From: Natronobiforma cellulositropha
GTDB taxonomy: Archaea; Halobacteriota; Halobacteria; Halobacteriales; Natrialbaceae
Reading direction: 5' to 3'
Length of the DNA: 64,000 bases
Assembly (NCBI RefSeq): GCF_025629245.1
Contig: NZ_JANZXN010000005.1
Coordinates: 1-64,000, forward strand
Shown: positions 1 through 7,302 of the stretch, one piece after another
Position numbering within the stretch: the first letter of the stretch is position 1
Layout of the letters: the number at the start of each line of letters is the position of its first letter
Made by a program: the position numbers and the translations under genes
The notes under the pieces: model-generated
The model's database searches: none
Told to the model about the DNA's origin: nothing
What the model saw: only the letters and a program-made list of their open reading frames with translations

Positions 1-91
1 ACTGGTTTGCTGGAACAGCAGTCATCTCAGCATGATTGCGGTCAGACTCGACGCAATTTCGGCGTGATCGCCATCTCAGCCAGCCACTAAG

Positions 92-2872
92 CTAGAACGG
101 ATGGTCTACGTCCATAATGTCCAGAATCACTCCGTCCAACTCGTCCTGCGCCCCGTCGACGCCGGCCTCCCACTCGACGAACGTATCCCGAATGTTTTGC
201 TTCTGCTCGTCGTCGAGTTTGCGCACGTCAAGGACGGGTAGGCTGAGCAAGTCTCCCTTCGACAACTCCAACATTCCACGGCCCTCGCTCCGTCCGAGAG
301 TCTCCACGGCGGCCTGATACACCGTCGAGTTCAACACTCCGAGCAGAACCATCGTGTCGATTCCGCGCCCCGGGTGGAGACGGTAGAGGCGATTGTTCGC
401 CGCCATATCGTCCACGTTCCGCAACGCGAACAACCGGTACTTGAAGCCCTTCGGGTGAAGGATGTCAGCCCGCTCGAGCTCGCCGACATTGAACCACACG
501 TCGCGCGATGCACAGGTCCGCTTCTCGTTGACTCCCTGAGCCTCGCCCTCACGCACGTAGTTCAGCAACGCGGTGTATCCGTCGTCCCGGAGTTTACTCT
601 TCACGCGTTCCTCCAGATCTGACTGCTCGAAACTACCGCTCGACATGGCCTCCTCGACATAGTCATGGACGTTGAGAAGGTACACGTCCGTCGAGTCCTC
701 GGTCAACTTCGACTGTGGCTCCATTTGCTTGATCCATCTGATGACGGGTGCGAGGAAGCGGTCGTCAATCCCTCTCGCTTCGGCGTCCTCCTCATCGATA
801 AGGAAGAAGTCGTTGTCCCCCGTCGTCACCCCACGACTCGAATCCCGCAACAGGTTCTCTAACGACGTGACGTGAGGGTTTTCGAGCAACTCGATGAACT
901 CCTGAGGCGCGGACACGAAGTGTCCGAGCTTCGCCGATTCGCGCTCCATTAGGTACTCCTGACTCACCGCAACCGTCCGATAGGAGTCACGAGTGAGGAT
1001 CATCATCTCCCGGCTGTCGCCCAAGTCGAGTTCGTACTCAACCGTGTCTACGATGTCCTCGGCCTCCATCTCCCCCTTCACCCGAATGAAGTTCACCACG
1101 TTGTTGCGCCGCTCCTCCTCGTCGTCGCACCGTTCGATCATCAACAGAGCACCGTCCACGAAGGCGTCCTCGAAGGCCCGCGCCCCGAATGCGACGACGG
1201 CTCGAATCTTGTAGTAGTCGTGGAGGAACTCTTGGAACTCCTCGCCGTACCCCGTCATCATCCACTTCGTCGGAACAATGTAACCGAGACGGCCATCGTC
1301 CTTGAGGAACTGCGTCGCGTGAGTGATGAAGTAAATGTAGGCGTCGCACCGCTTGCTGAACCGCTTGTCCCCGTCGTAGTACGGGATAGATCCGTCCGGC
1401 CCGAACTTCGTGAGATGCCGACGGAAGTGTTCCTTGTCGGGGTACAATCGACGTTGATCGATATACGGAGGATTGCCGATGGCCGCGTCGAAGAGTCCCA
1501 CTTCGCCGTCATCCTCGGCGTGAACCTTCGTCGAGAACAGGGAGTCGATGTCCGGTGAGAGGTTGAAGAAGCTGTCGTGGTGCGTGTGAATCCGGTCGGT
1601 CTTCTCGCTCACGTTCTGCGAGGCGATGTTCAACGCGGTGAGGTGGAGTGGGAATTTGTTGATGTCGACTGCTACGAGATGGTCAACGATGGTCTGATGA
1701 GACGGCTGCGACGGCAACTGGTTCAACTGCTTGTATCCCTCCACGGTGAACGTCCCGCTGCCCGACGCCGGGTCAAGAACCCTCGGAACGTCGTCGGAAG
1801 AGCTGTCGGGAACGGCCCACGACGCCAGCGTCTCCGCGATCTTCGGCGGCGTGTAGTACTGCCCCAGCATCTTCCGCTCCTCCGCCGGAATCAGCTCCTC
1901 GTAGATCTCCCCGAGCAAGTCCTCGTCCAGCCGAGTGACGGATTCCGCTTCGATGTTCTCCAAGAAGTCCTCCAACGTCTGGAGCGTCTTGCGGTTCTGC
2001 GGGAAGTCAGCGAACAGACTCGTCCCGTCATCGAAGATCGGTTCATAGTCAATCTCCTTGATGATCGCATTGAACTGGTTCTGAAGGTGGTTTTCAAGGT
2101 TGGAGAGCGTGGTGTGGCCGTACAACGGGTCAAGTTCGAACCCGCTCTCCGTCTCGATCTCCGGCACCGTCTCGCCAGTCTCGGGATCGTACTTCCCTCT
2201 CGTCTTCTCCCGGATGACCTCGTAGAACAACACCTTGTTCGTCAACAGGTAGGCGTACTGCTTCCCGGCCACCTCGAATTGCTCCGCGTCGTCCAGATCC
2301 GAGTAGTCGTTCTCCGCCACCCACTCGTCGAACTGCTGAGTGAACCGCTCGTTGCTTCCGTACTTCTCACGCGCCAACTCCCGGTACGTCGGCCAGATCG
2401 AACTATGGAACGAACGCAGAATCCCGACGAGCCTGTCCCGCTCAGTCTGATCGGGGAGCGACTGCGCCTCGTGGACGTGTTCAACGACACCGAGGAGCTG
2501 CGGAATCGCCTCGGTCAAATCGGTGTCTCGGAGGTTGAAGTAGTAGAAGTCGATGTCCGCCAACTCGATCTCTCCCTGATAGTGGAAGAGGAACAAGTCG
2601 TTGCTGTTGCAGGTGGCGAAGAACTCGGCATCGAGAGCGTCGGTGTACTCGCGGGCCTGCTTGATCACGCTCTTGTCCCGCGGGTAGATCTTGTCGTTCT
2701 TGACCTCGATGACCATCTCGCCGTTCAGTGCAGATGGGATGAAGATGTCGGCGAAGCCCTCGTCCGTCGTCTTCTCGCTGACAGGCTCCTCAAAGAGCGT
2801 ATCGTTCTCCTCGATGTAGTCGAGCAAACGCGTGTAAAATATGCCGTGGAACTTCGCCTCCTTTGCGCTCAT
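92..2872 (-). CDS. Type IIG-like restriction enzyme / adenine-N6 DNA methyltransferase
   Basis: Probable single-chain restriction-modification protein of about 926 aa that methylates adenine and cuts DNA. A PD-(D/E)xK-like nuclease signature lies near residues 40-60 (ADIF, then VIEVKND). Methyltransferase motifs follow: LGQYYTPP near residue 335, the SAM-binding DPASGSGTF near 367 and the catalytic NPPY near 467. The C-terminal third would hold target recognition. I start at the ATG giving MSAKEAKF; the frame stays open for eight more codons upstream. CTCGAG occurs about once in the whole gene against roughly once per 100-200 bp in host genes, which suggests recent transfer. No separate methylase, specificity or BREX gene is visible, but the window edge is only 91 bp downstream. 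Confidence 0.85.
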   Translation of the reverse strand: MSAKEAKFHGIFYTRLLDYIEENDTLFEEPVSEKTTDEGFADIFIPSALNGEMVIEVKNDKIYPRDKSVIKQAREYTDALDAEFFATCNSNDLFLFHYQGEIELADIDFYYFNLRDTDLTEAIPQLLGVVEHVHEAQSLPDQTERDRLVGILRSFHSSIWPTYRELAREKYGSNERFTQQFDEWVAENDYSDLDDAEQFEVAGKQYAYLLTNKVLFYEVIREKTRGKYDPETGETVPEIETESGFELDPLYGHTTLSNLENHLQNQFNAIIKEIDYEPIFDDGTSLFADFPQNRKTLQTLEDFLENIEAESVTRLDEDLLGEIYEELIPAEERKMLGQYYTPPKIAETLASWAVPDSSSDDVPRVLDPASGSGTFTVEGYKQLNQLPSQPSHQTIVDHLVAVDINKFPLHLTALNIASQNVSEKTDRIHTHHDSFFNLSPDIDSLFSTKVHAEDDGEVGLFDAAIGNPPYIDQRRLYPDKEHFRRHLTKFGPDGSIPYYDGDKRFSKRCDAYIYFITHATQFLKDDGRLGYIVPTKWMMTGYGEEFQEFLHDYYKIRAVVAFGARAFEDAFVDGALLMIERCDDEEERRNNVVNFIRVKGEMEAEDIVDTVEYELDLGDSREMMILTRDSYRTVAVSQEYLMERESAKLGHFVSAPQEFIELLENPHVTSLENLLRDSSRGVTTGDNDFFLIDEEDAEARGIDDRFLAPVIRWIKQMEPQSKLTEDSTDVYLLNVHDYVEEAMSSGSFEQSDLEERVKSKLRDDGYTALLNYVREGEAQGVNEKRTCASRDVWFNVGELERADILHPKGFKYRLFALRNVDDMAANNRLYRLHPGRGIDTMVLLGVLNSTVYQAAVETLGRSEGRGMLELSKGDLLSLPVLDVRKLDDEQKQNIRDTFVEWEAGVDGAQDELDGVILDIMDVDHPF

Positions 2873-3221
2873 TATATAACTGCTTCTTATCCACACCTCA
2901 AAGTTTTAACGACGTGAGAACTCGCTCCCATGACGGAAATAATCGAGCACAGAAATCCGGTCTAACAGTATCTCGGATGTATTCTCCCCATTTTGGTACG
3001 GGTGTTTCTGTCGGATTATGCGTCGTTTCTCCTACTTGTGGAATACGAGACTGATCAATCGAGGGTTGACGCACCACTCCCGGTGTGACGAGGCCTATAC
3101 GACCGCTCAGAGTGCACTCTATCCGACTCGAACTGACGACTGTCCTCTCTCAGAGGGTAGTAGACGTGATTCTCTGACGTTCGTTCACTTCTTCCGAAGA
3201 ATGTGTGGATAGAGAGTTAGC

Positions 3222-3259
3222 CTCGGCACTCATAGGGCTCATCACCACCGGGTGCCGAG
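3222..3259. repeat. Perfect 8-bp inverted repeat
   Basis: CTCGGCAC at 3222-3229 is the exact complement of GTGCCGAG at 3252-3259, separated by 22 nt. On the minus strand the loop includes GTGATGA, resembling a box C of C/D guide RNAs, but no matching D box (CTGA) is nearby. It may be a terminator-like hairpin or part of an RNA. Confidence 0.6.
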
Positions 3260-3326
3260 TCCGGTTCCGAGCGGGTGCGTCGTCATCGGCCACTCGAGCG
3301 TACCCCCGCTGTCTCAAAGACCCTTC

Positions 3327-3353
3327 GGGGACGGCTCTAAACACCCAGTCCCC
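3327..3353. repeat. Perfect 6-bp inverted repeat
   Basis: GGGGAC (3327-3332) and GTCCCC (3348-3353) are exact complements around a 15-nt loop. It lies 23 bp beyond the 3' end of the predicted RNA in that RNA's direction of transcription, so it might be an extra helix or a transcription-stop hairpin. This is inference only. Confidence 0.45.
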
Positions 3354-3375
3354 TAGAACAGTTCAGAACAGTTAA

Positions 3376-3508
3376 GACTCTCCGTGAACTACGTCAGCAC
3401 GGAAGTCGGTCACTTCGAAACCACCAGGGGTGGGCGTTATTGAAACGCCCTGGGTGCTGAAGACACCCAAGACTGGCTTCCAAAACCCACGCGGCTTCGG
3501 ATGCCATG
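3376..3508 (-). ncRNA. Predicted structured RNA, copy A
   Basis: Predicted small RNA of about 133 nt read on the minus strand. In transcript order the helices are P1 (3499-3505 with 3475-3481, one internal mismatch), P2 (3464-3469 with 3451-3456, 7-nt loop), P3 (3444-3450 with 3432-3438, 5-nt loop, directly abutting P2), P4 (3412-3416 with 3402-3406) and P5 (3398-3402 with 3382-3386, sharing one base with P4). Copy B at 16.4 kb has matching helices made of different bases. Shared unpaired motifs are the initial CATGGC, TGGAAGCCA, CTTC in the P2 loop and the 3' TTCACGGAGAG. The start is inferred from the TATA box; the 3' end is a guess. It is divergent from the zinc microprotein at 3835 and upstream of the R-M gene. 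Confidence 0.55.
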
Positions 3509-3524
3509 TATCACTTGCTGCCAT

Positions 3525-3542
3525 CGAGACATAAACGTCTCG
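3525..3542 (-). promoter_or_regulatory. TATA-like box of structured RNA copy A within a palindrome
   Basis: On the minus strand GTTTAT is framed by the inverted repeat CGAGAC/GTCTCG. Its centre lies 25-26 bp before CATGGC at the predicted RNA start, the usual archaeal TATA-to-start distance. Copy B has TTTTAA inside ACCT/AGGT at exactly the same distance. The surrounding palindrome could be an operator. Confidence 0.5.
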
Positions 3543-3577
3543 CAAGCCAGTCGTATCGCAGACGAACAGCACCCGCC

Positions 3578-3807
3578 CTCGAGCGAGCACACCGCCACCC
3601 TCGAGACCACGCGCTGGGAGACCGCTCGAGGGGCCTCAGCGCGACCTCGGGTGTAAATCACGGAGACTCGAGTGGGAAGCGCAGATCCTCGAGTGCGACC
3701 ACTACGAACTCGAGCACGTATTCCACGATCTCGAGACCAGATCTCACGAACTCGAGTTCCACCCACCGCGAGAGCACCGACTCGAGCACGAATCCAACGA
3801 ACTCGAG
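3578..3807 (+). repeat. Array of CTCGAG palindromes, mostly phased at 21 bp, in frame with the zinc microprotein
   Basis: CTCGAG begins at 3578, 3600, 3625, 3667, 3688, 3709, 3730, 3751, 3781 and 3802. Five consecutive copies are exactly 21 bp apart, which is two helical turns or seven codons. In the frame of the downstream zinc microprotein this reads as heptads starting with Leu-Glu. That frame is open from 3535 to the stop at 3957 but has no ATG, GTG or TTG before 3835. It is therefore either a phased protein-binding array or the relic of a coiled-coil N-terminus. Confidence 0.6.
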
Positions 3808-3834
3808 CCAGCGCCCGCCCACGGAGTTACCGCG

Positions 3835-3957
3835 ATGAGCGACGCCGAGAAGCGGTGTCCGGTCTGTGGAGCGCGGATCGTCACGGTGACGGTCGTCGGT
3901 CCGGAGACCGGCTACGTCTCGCCGTGTGGCTGTCGCGTCCTGCCGGCGCGGACGTAA
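3835..3957 (+). CDS. CGC-motif zinc microprotein (40 aa)
   Basis: A 40-residue protein with CPVCG near residues 8-12 and CGC near 32-34, four cysteines suited to binding one zinc ion. The segment between, ending in a V-G-P-E-T stretch, matches the second microprotein of this window (16685-16849), which has V-T-A-T-G-P-D-T before its own CGC. Haloarchaea encode many tiny zinc-finger proteins with CPxCG motifs; the function of this one is unknown. ATG 3835 is the only usual start codon in the open frame. It is divergent from structured RNA copy A and sits 23 bp from a convergent membrane-protein gene. Confidence 0.65.
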   Translation: MSDAEKRCPVCGARIVTVTVVGPETGYVSPCGCRVLPART

Positions 3958-3980
3958 CACGAGGAGCGGTTTTTTTCGGC

Positions 3981-4517
3981 CTAGAGGATCGCCAGCACCA
4001 GCGCCGTCCCCCAGAGGACGACGAGCGTGGTCGTCGCGTAGTGGCTCCGGGCGTGGGTGTGTGCGTCGAGCCACGCCGAGAGGTCGGTGAGGTCGAGGAC
4101 GCGCTCGAGCGAGCTGTCGGCGCTGTCGAGGACGGTCGTCGCACGCTCGTCGTCGTAGGTCACGCGGAGGGTGGCCTCGTCACCGGTCGAGACGTCACCG
4201 CCGCCGATGACGAGGGTGTCGTACTCGGTGTCGAGTTCGGTGAAGACGAGTTCGATGCCGGTGGGGTCGTCGGCGAGAGTGGTCTGAGAACCGATGGCGG
4301 CGGTCAGTTCGGCGAAGCCACGGTCGCCCGCCTCGAGCGTCGAGACGCGGACGGTACCGGTGTCGTCGTCCTCGACGGTGATGGTGAGCGACTCACGCAG
4401 GTGGTCGATGCCCGCGTCGGCGTCGCGCCGGAAGCGGGAGAATCGGGGATACCAGAGCGGGACAGCGACGATGGAGACGGTCAAGATGATGGCAGTGAGC
4501 TGAAAGTAGACGTCCAT
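3981..4517 (-). CDS. Hypothetical membrane protein with N- and C-terminal anchors
   Basis: 178 aa. A hydrophobic segment at about residues 5-22 and another at about 160-178 enclose an acidic central domain of roughly 130 residues, so both ends are probably membrane-anchored with the middle domain on one side. I recognise no enzymatic motif or family. Codon use and CTCGAG content match the host. It is convergent with the zinc microprotein and its start faces a MITE-like element. Confidence 0.6.
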   Translation of the reverse strand: MDVYFQLTAIILTVSIVAVPLWYPRFSRFRRDADAGIDHLRESLTITVEDDDTGTVRVSTLEAGDRGFAELTAAIGSQTTLADDPTGIELVFTELDTEYDTLVIGGGDVSTGDEATLRVTYDDERATTVLDSADSSLERVLDLTDLSAWLDAHTHARSHYATTTLVVLWGTALVLAIL

Positions 4518-4567
4518 AGCGGAGAGAGGGGCGCTCGAGTATATAATTTCGCCTATGAGTTTGGGTG

Positions 4568-4763
4568 GTGTTTAGTTTAGCTCAACCTGCCGACTCGTTG
4601 GCCGCGAACGCCCAGAAAGCCCCCGACGCTCTCGAGGGCTGCGACTCGCTGCGATCCTCGGACTCCGTCCTGCGGTTCTTGCATCGTCTCGCACCCCGGG
4701 AGCGTCGGCCCCTTTCAGCCCCACCCAACGGCGGTTGGCTGGCTGGTTTTCGCCTAACTAAAC
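4568..4763. mobile_element. MITE-like element, copy 1 (196 bp)
   Basis: Starts with GTGTTTAGTT and ends with the exact reverse complement AACTAAACAC. Copy 2 at 24601-24714 has identical ends. Both also share an internal CCCAGAAAGCCCC-like stretch, a CTTTCA(G/A)(T/C)CCCACC-like stretch and a right end reading GGTTTTCGCCTAACTAAACAC. Neither copy encodes a transposase, and I see no clear target-site duplication. The sequence between could fold into a long hairpin. It lies between two genes on the minus strand. Confidence 0.65.
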
Positions 4764-4841
4764 ACGACCTACGTTTGCGAGTGCTGTCGAGAGTGTCCAG
4801 TGCCGCTGTAGGCGGTGGGTCAGCGACGAATGTCTGGAAGG

Positions 4842-5594
4842 TTACACTTCAGGTCGCTCGTCGAGACCGTAGTAGCGCCCCCAGAAGCGGCGGTACGCCG
4901 CGGGCGTCCACTCGTCGAACACGGTGGATTCCTCGGCCAGTCGCTCGAGGGCGGCGACGGCGTCGGCCGCGTCGGGTGCGGACGCCTCTCGGAGCGCCGC
5001 CAGCGTCGCCTCGAGACCGGCACCACAGCAGAGCTCGGTCTCGATGCCACCGGCGAGACCGGGGGCGGCGTCGCGAACGCGCCAGATGAGGAGGGCGTCG
5101 GCGGGGTCACCGTGGGCGAACAGCCGGACGCACGCGAGGCGACAGCGCGGCCAGTTCGTGGCGTCGGGCTCGGTGAGCGCCTCCCGGAGCGTCCGGCGGA
5201 TTTCGGAGACTGCCTCGGGGTGGGGTGGGACGTCGACGGCAGCGGCCCACGCGCGCTCGTCCTCGCGGCTGACGCCGGCGGTGCGGTCGGCCCAGCGGGC
5301 CGCGCTGGCGAGGTCGCGAGCGGTGAGGAGGTCGGCCGCCGAGACCTCCTCGCCGGCGGCGATGCGCTCGAGGTACGGGCGGAGCCACAGGCAGTCGGCG
5401 CGCTCGAGGTGGGACTGCCAGCGCTCGTCGGCGAGAATCTCGCGAGCGGAGGCGACGGTGGCGTACTCAGAGTGCATCGCGCCTTCGACGAGCTGGAAGT
5501 CGGCGTCGTCTTCGGGGGTGTAGACGACCCGGTAGGGGTTGTTGGCGTGCTCGCCGTCGAAGTGGTTCGACGCGAGGTGGTAGTGGGTACCCAT
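4842..5594 (-). CDS. Hypothetical haloarchaeal protein
   Basis: 250 aa, apparently cytosolic, with no signal peptide or membrane segment. The N-terminus begins MGTHYHLASNHFDG; the rest is mainly helical, acidic and rich in Ala, Glu and Arg, with scattered Trp. No catalytic motif is recognisable. CTCGAG density and codon use are host-like, so the gene is probably native. The next gene on the same strand lies 57 bp upstream. Confidence 0.6.
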   Translation of the reverse strand: MGTHYHLASNHFDGEHANNPYRVVYTPEDDADFQLVEGAMHSEYATVASAREILADERWQSHLERADCLWLRPYLERIAAGEEVSAADLLTARDLASAARWADRTAGVSREDERAWAAAVDVPPHPEAVSEIRRTLREALTEPDATNWPRCRLACVRLFAHGDPADALLIWRVRDAAPGLAGGIETELCCGAGLEATLAALREASAPDAADAVAALERLAEESTVFDEWTPAAYRRFWGRYYGLDERPEV

Positions 5595-5651
5595 TCGCGG
5601 AGAGATTCGAAGCCGGGTGCGATAGCCGTTTTCGTCGCTCGAGCGAGTCGG

Positions 5652-6743
5652 CTACGGCGGGGTCAGGTAGCCGAGGATGACGAGGAGCTCGAGGACGAGC
5701 ACGAGACCGATCAGCAGGAAGCCGACGACGAGGGCGATCTGTGCGTTGGTGGTCCAGCGTTTCATCTCCCGGTTCTTCTGGTTGTTGAGCCGCGCCCAGC
5801 GGGTGTTGGCCTCCGCACGCCGGAGTGAGAGGGTGTCCGGTTCGTACTCGCTGCGGATGACGGCGCGAACGTCGTCGAGACCGATGCCGGCGAACCGGCC
5901 GACCGATTCGATCGACAGCCCGCCGCGAGAGAGCCGGTGGTTCCGGTCGGCGTAGGTGTAGACGGCGAGGACCACCGAGAGCAACAGCGAGAGCAGGCCG
6001 ACGACCAGCAGCGGGAAGAAGGTGAACTCGGCGACGAAACTCGAGGGATCACCCCCGGAGCGGAGGTCGGCCCACAGCGTCAGCCCGGCGAAGACGAGTC
6101 CGACGATGAGCGCGTTCTGTTCGGTGACACCCAGCGCAGCGGTCTCGAGTTCGTTCCGGCGGGTAACCGACTGCTCGAAGACGGTGCGCGACTCGGCGAG
6201 CAGTTGGTCGCGGACGGCGGCGCTCGGCGTGGTGCTGACGTGCAGTGTGGTCGCGTCGGACACGCGTAGCGGTTCGACCGTCGAGAACACTTCGTCCTCG
6301 TCGAAGACGGTCGGGTCGCCGCAGATGACGCGTACCCGGGCGCTGGTGGCGTCGTCGAACTCGAGGTCGAACTCGTCGTCGACCGTCACGACGCGTCCGC
6401 TGAGGTCTCGCTTGATCGCGGCTTCGGTCACCCGGCCCGTCGACTCGAGTTCGACGACGGTGAGCGAGTCGGCGTCTCTCGGCTCGCGAGCGGTAACCGA
6501 GACGAGCGAGCCGGAGGCGACGCCGGCGTTCGAGCGAACCGGTTCACCGAGTGCGACCGTCCCCTCCTCGAGACCGTCCGCAGGCGGTTCGACCGTTCCG
6601 GCCGTCGTTCGTGTTCCGGCGACGAGAGCGACGGCGCCGGGTTCGAGGTCTCGAGCGGCCATCGCGTCGGCGGTGAGGACGACCGACTCCCACCCGGTGA
6701 CGTCGGTGTCGACGACCTCGAGTTGACTCTCGGCACGTGCCAT
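5652..6743 (-). CDS. Membrane-anchored protein with a Cdc48 N-domain-like region
   Basis: 363 aa from MARAES (five codons longer from the upstream ATG at 6758). Residues about 1-95 resemble the double-psi barrel of the Cdc48/VAT N-domain, including the R-S-N-A-G-V-x-x-G-x-x-V-x-V pattern. Residues about 96-170 resemble the second N-subdomain. No AAA ATPase modules follow. Instead come a hydrophobic pair at roughly 205-260, a helical stretch and a C-terminal hydrophobic segment. In Cdc48 the N-domain binds substrates and adaptors, so this may be a membrane-tethered adaptor or competitor; that role is inferred. The next gene upstream on this strand encodes a CBS protein. Confidence 0.6.
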   Translation of the reverse strand: MARAESQLEVVDTDVTGWESVVLTADAMAARDLEPGAVALVAGTRTTAGTVEPPADGLEEGTVALGEPVRSNAGVASGSLVSVTAREPRDADSLTVVELESTGRVTEAAIKRDLSGRVVTVDDEFDLEFDDATSARVRVICGDPTVFDEDEVFSTVEPLRVSDATTLHVSTTPSAAVRDQLLAESRTVFEQSVTRRNELETAALGVTEQNALIVGLVFAGLTLWADLRSGGDPSSFVAEFTFFPLLVVGLLSLLLSVVLAVYTYADRNHRLSRGGLSIESVGRFAGIGLDDVRAVIRSEYEPDTLSLRRAEANTRWARLNNQKNREMKRWTTNAQIALVVGFLLIGLVLVLELLVILGYLTPP

Positions 6744-6829
6744 GTCACAAAGTAGCATTCGGGAGACGATATAGCCGCCACACCCCACACACGAGACCGG
6801 CACTCGAGCGGGACCACCCGTGTGAGGTC

Positions 6830-7204
6830 TCAGGCCAGCTGCGCGGCGACGTCGGTCGAGGAGATCATCCCCACGAGGTCGCCGTCTTCGACCGGGAGGT
6901 GCTTGATACCGAAGGTGGTCATCATGGCGGCGACTTCCTCGAGCAACAGGTCCGGCGGGACGGTCTCGACCGACTCGGTCATCACGGCGGTGACGGACAG
7001 ACTCGCCGTGTCTTCGCCCGCAGCGACGGCGTCGAGGACGTCGGTACTGGTGAGAATCGACGGCGGCTGAGTCGTGACGACGAGCGCGTTGATGTCTTTC
7101 TCGCGCATCACCTGCGTCGCCTCCTCGACCGTCGTCGACGAGGGGATAGTCTCGAGCGGTGTCGACATCACGTCTTCGACGCGGATGCGTCTGTCTCTGT
7201 CCAT
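6830..7204 (-). CDS. Tandem CBS-domain protein
   Basis: 124 aa consisting of almost nothing but two CBS motifs. The first starts with V-E-D-V-M-S-T-P-L and ends around S-T-D-V-L-D-A-V; the second starts with V-T-A-V-M-T-E-S and ends with I-S-S-T-D-V-A. Paired CBS domains form a Bateman module that binds adenosyl ligands and usually acts as a regulatory sensor. ATG 7204 is preferred; a GTG two codons upstream is possible. Confidence 0.85.
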   Translation of the reverse strand: MDRDRRIRVEDVMSTPLETIPSSTTVEEATQVMREKDINALVVTTQPPSILTSTDVLDAVAAGEDTASLSVTAVMTESVETVPPDLLLEEVAAMMTTFGIKHLPVEDGDLVGMISSTDVAAQLA

Positions 7205-7302
7205 ACTCACTCGAGGAGGGCGAGGGGTATTGGTGTTTTCCCACTGGTCGCGCCAGCGCGGCGGGGCAGCAACTTAAGCACCCCGCGTGAGATAGACGAC
7301 CG

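Larger units (their letters stand above)
2873..3375. other. Intergenic region upstream of the R-M gene, no credible gene
   Basis: About 500 bases with no ORF of convincing composition. The segment next to the R-M start is AT-richer than the host sequence and may hold its promoter. Two perfect inverted repeats (annotated separately) lie between this start and the predicted RNA. The RNA would be transcribed towards the R-M gene, so part of this region could be its 3' tail or a long R-M leader. Confidence 0.6.

Noticed and set aside
92-2872. BREX (PglX) or DISARM methylase
   Set aside because: N-terminal nuclease motif and length fit a type IIG enzyme, and no other BREX or DISARM gene is present.
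3222-3259. Possible box C/D guide RNA (GTGATGA in the loop)
   Set aside because: No D box (CTGA) at suitable spacing and no C'/D' pair.
3372-3590. Minus-strand ORF through structured RNA copy A (72 codons)
   Set aside because: Its counterpart through copy B shares frame and a few residues only. The shared helices change by compensation at base level while the translations diverge, which fits RNA better than protein.
3672-4580. 302-codon plus-strand ORF covering the zinc microprotein and the next gene
   Set aside because: Starts at a GTG inside the CTCGAG array and runs antisense to a membrane-protein gene; Arg/Gly-rich with no motif.
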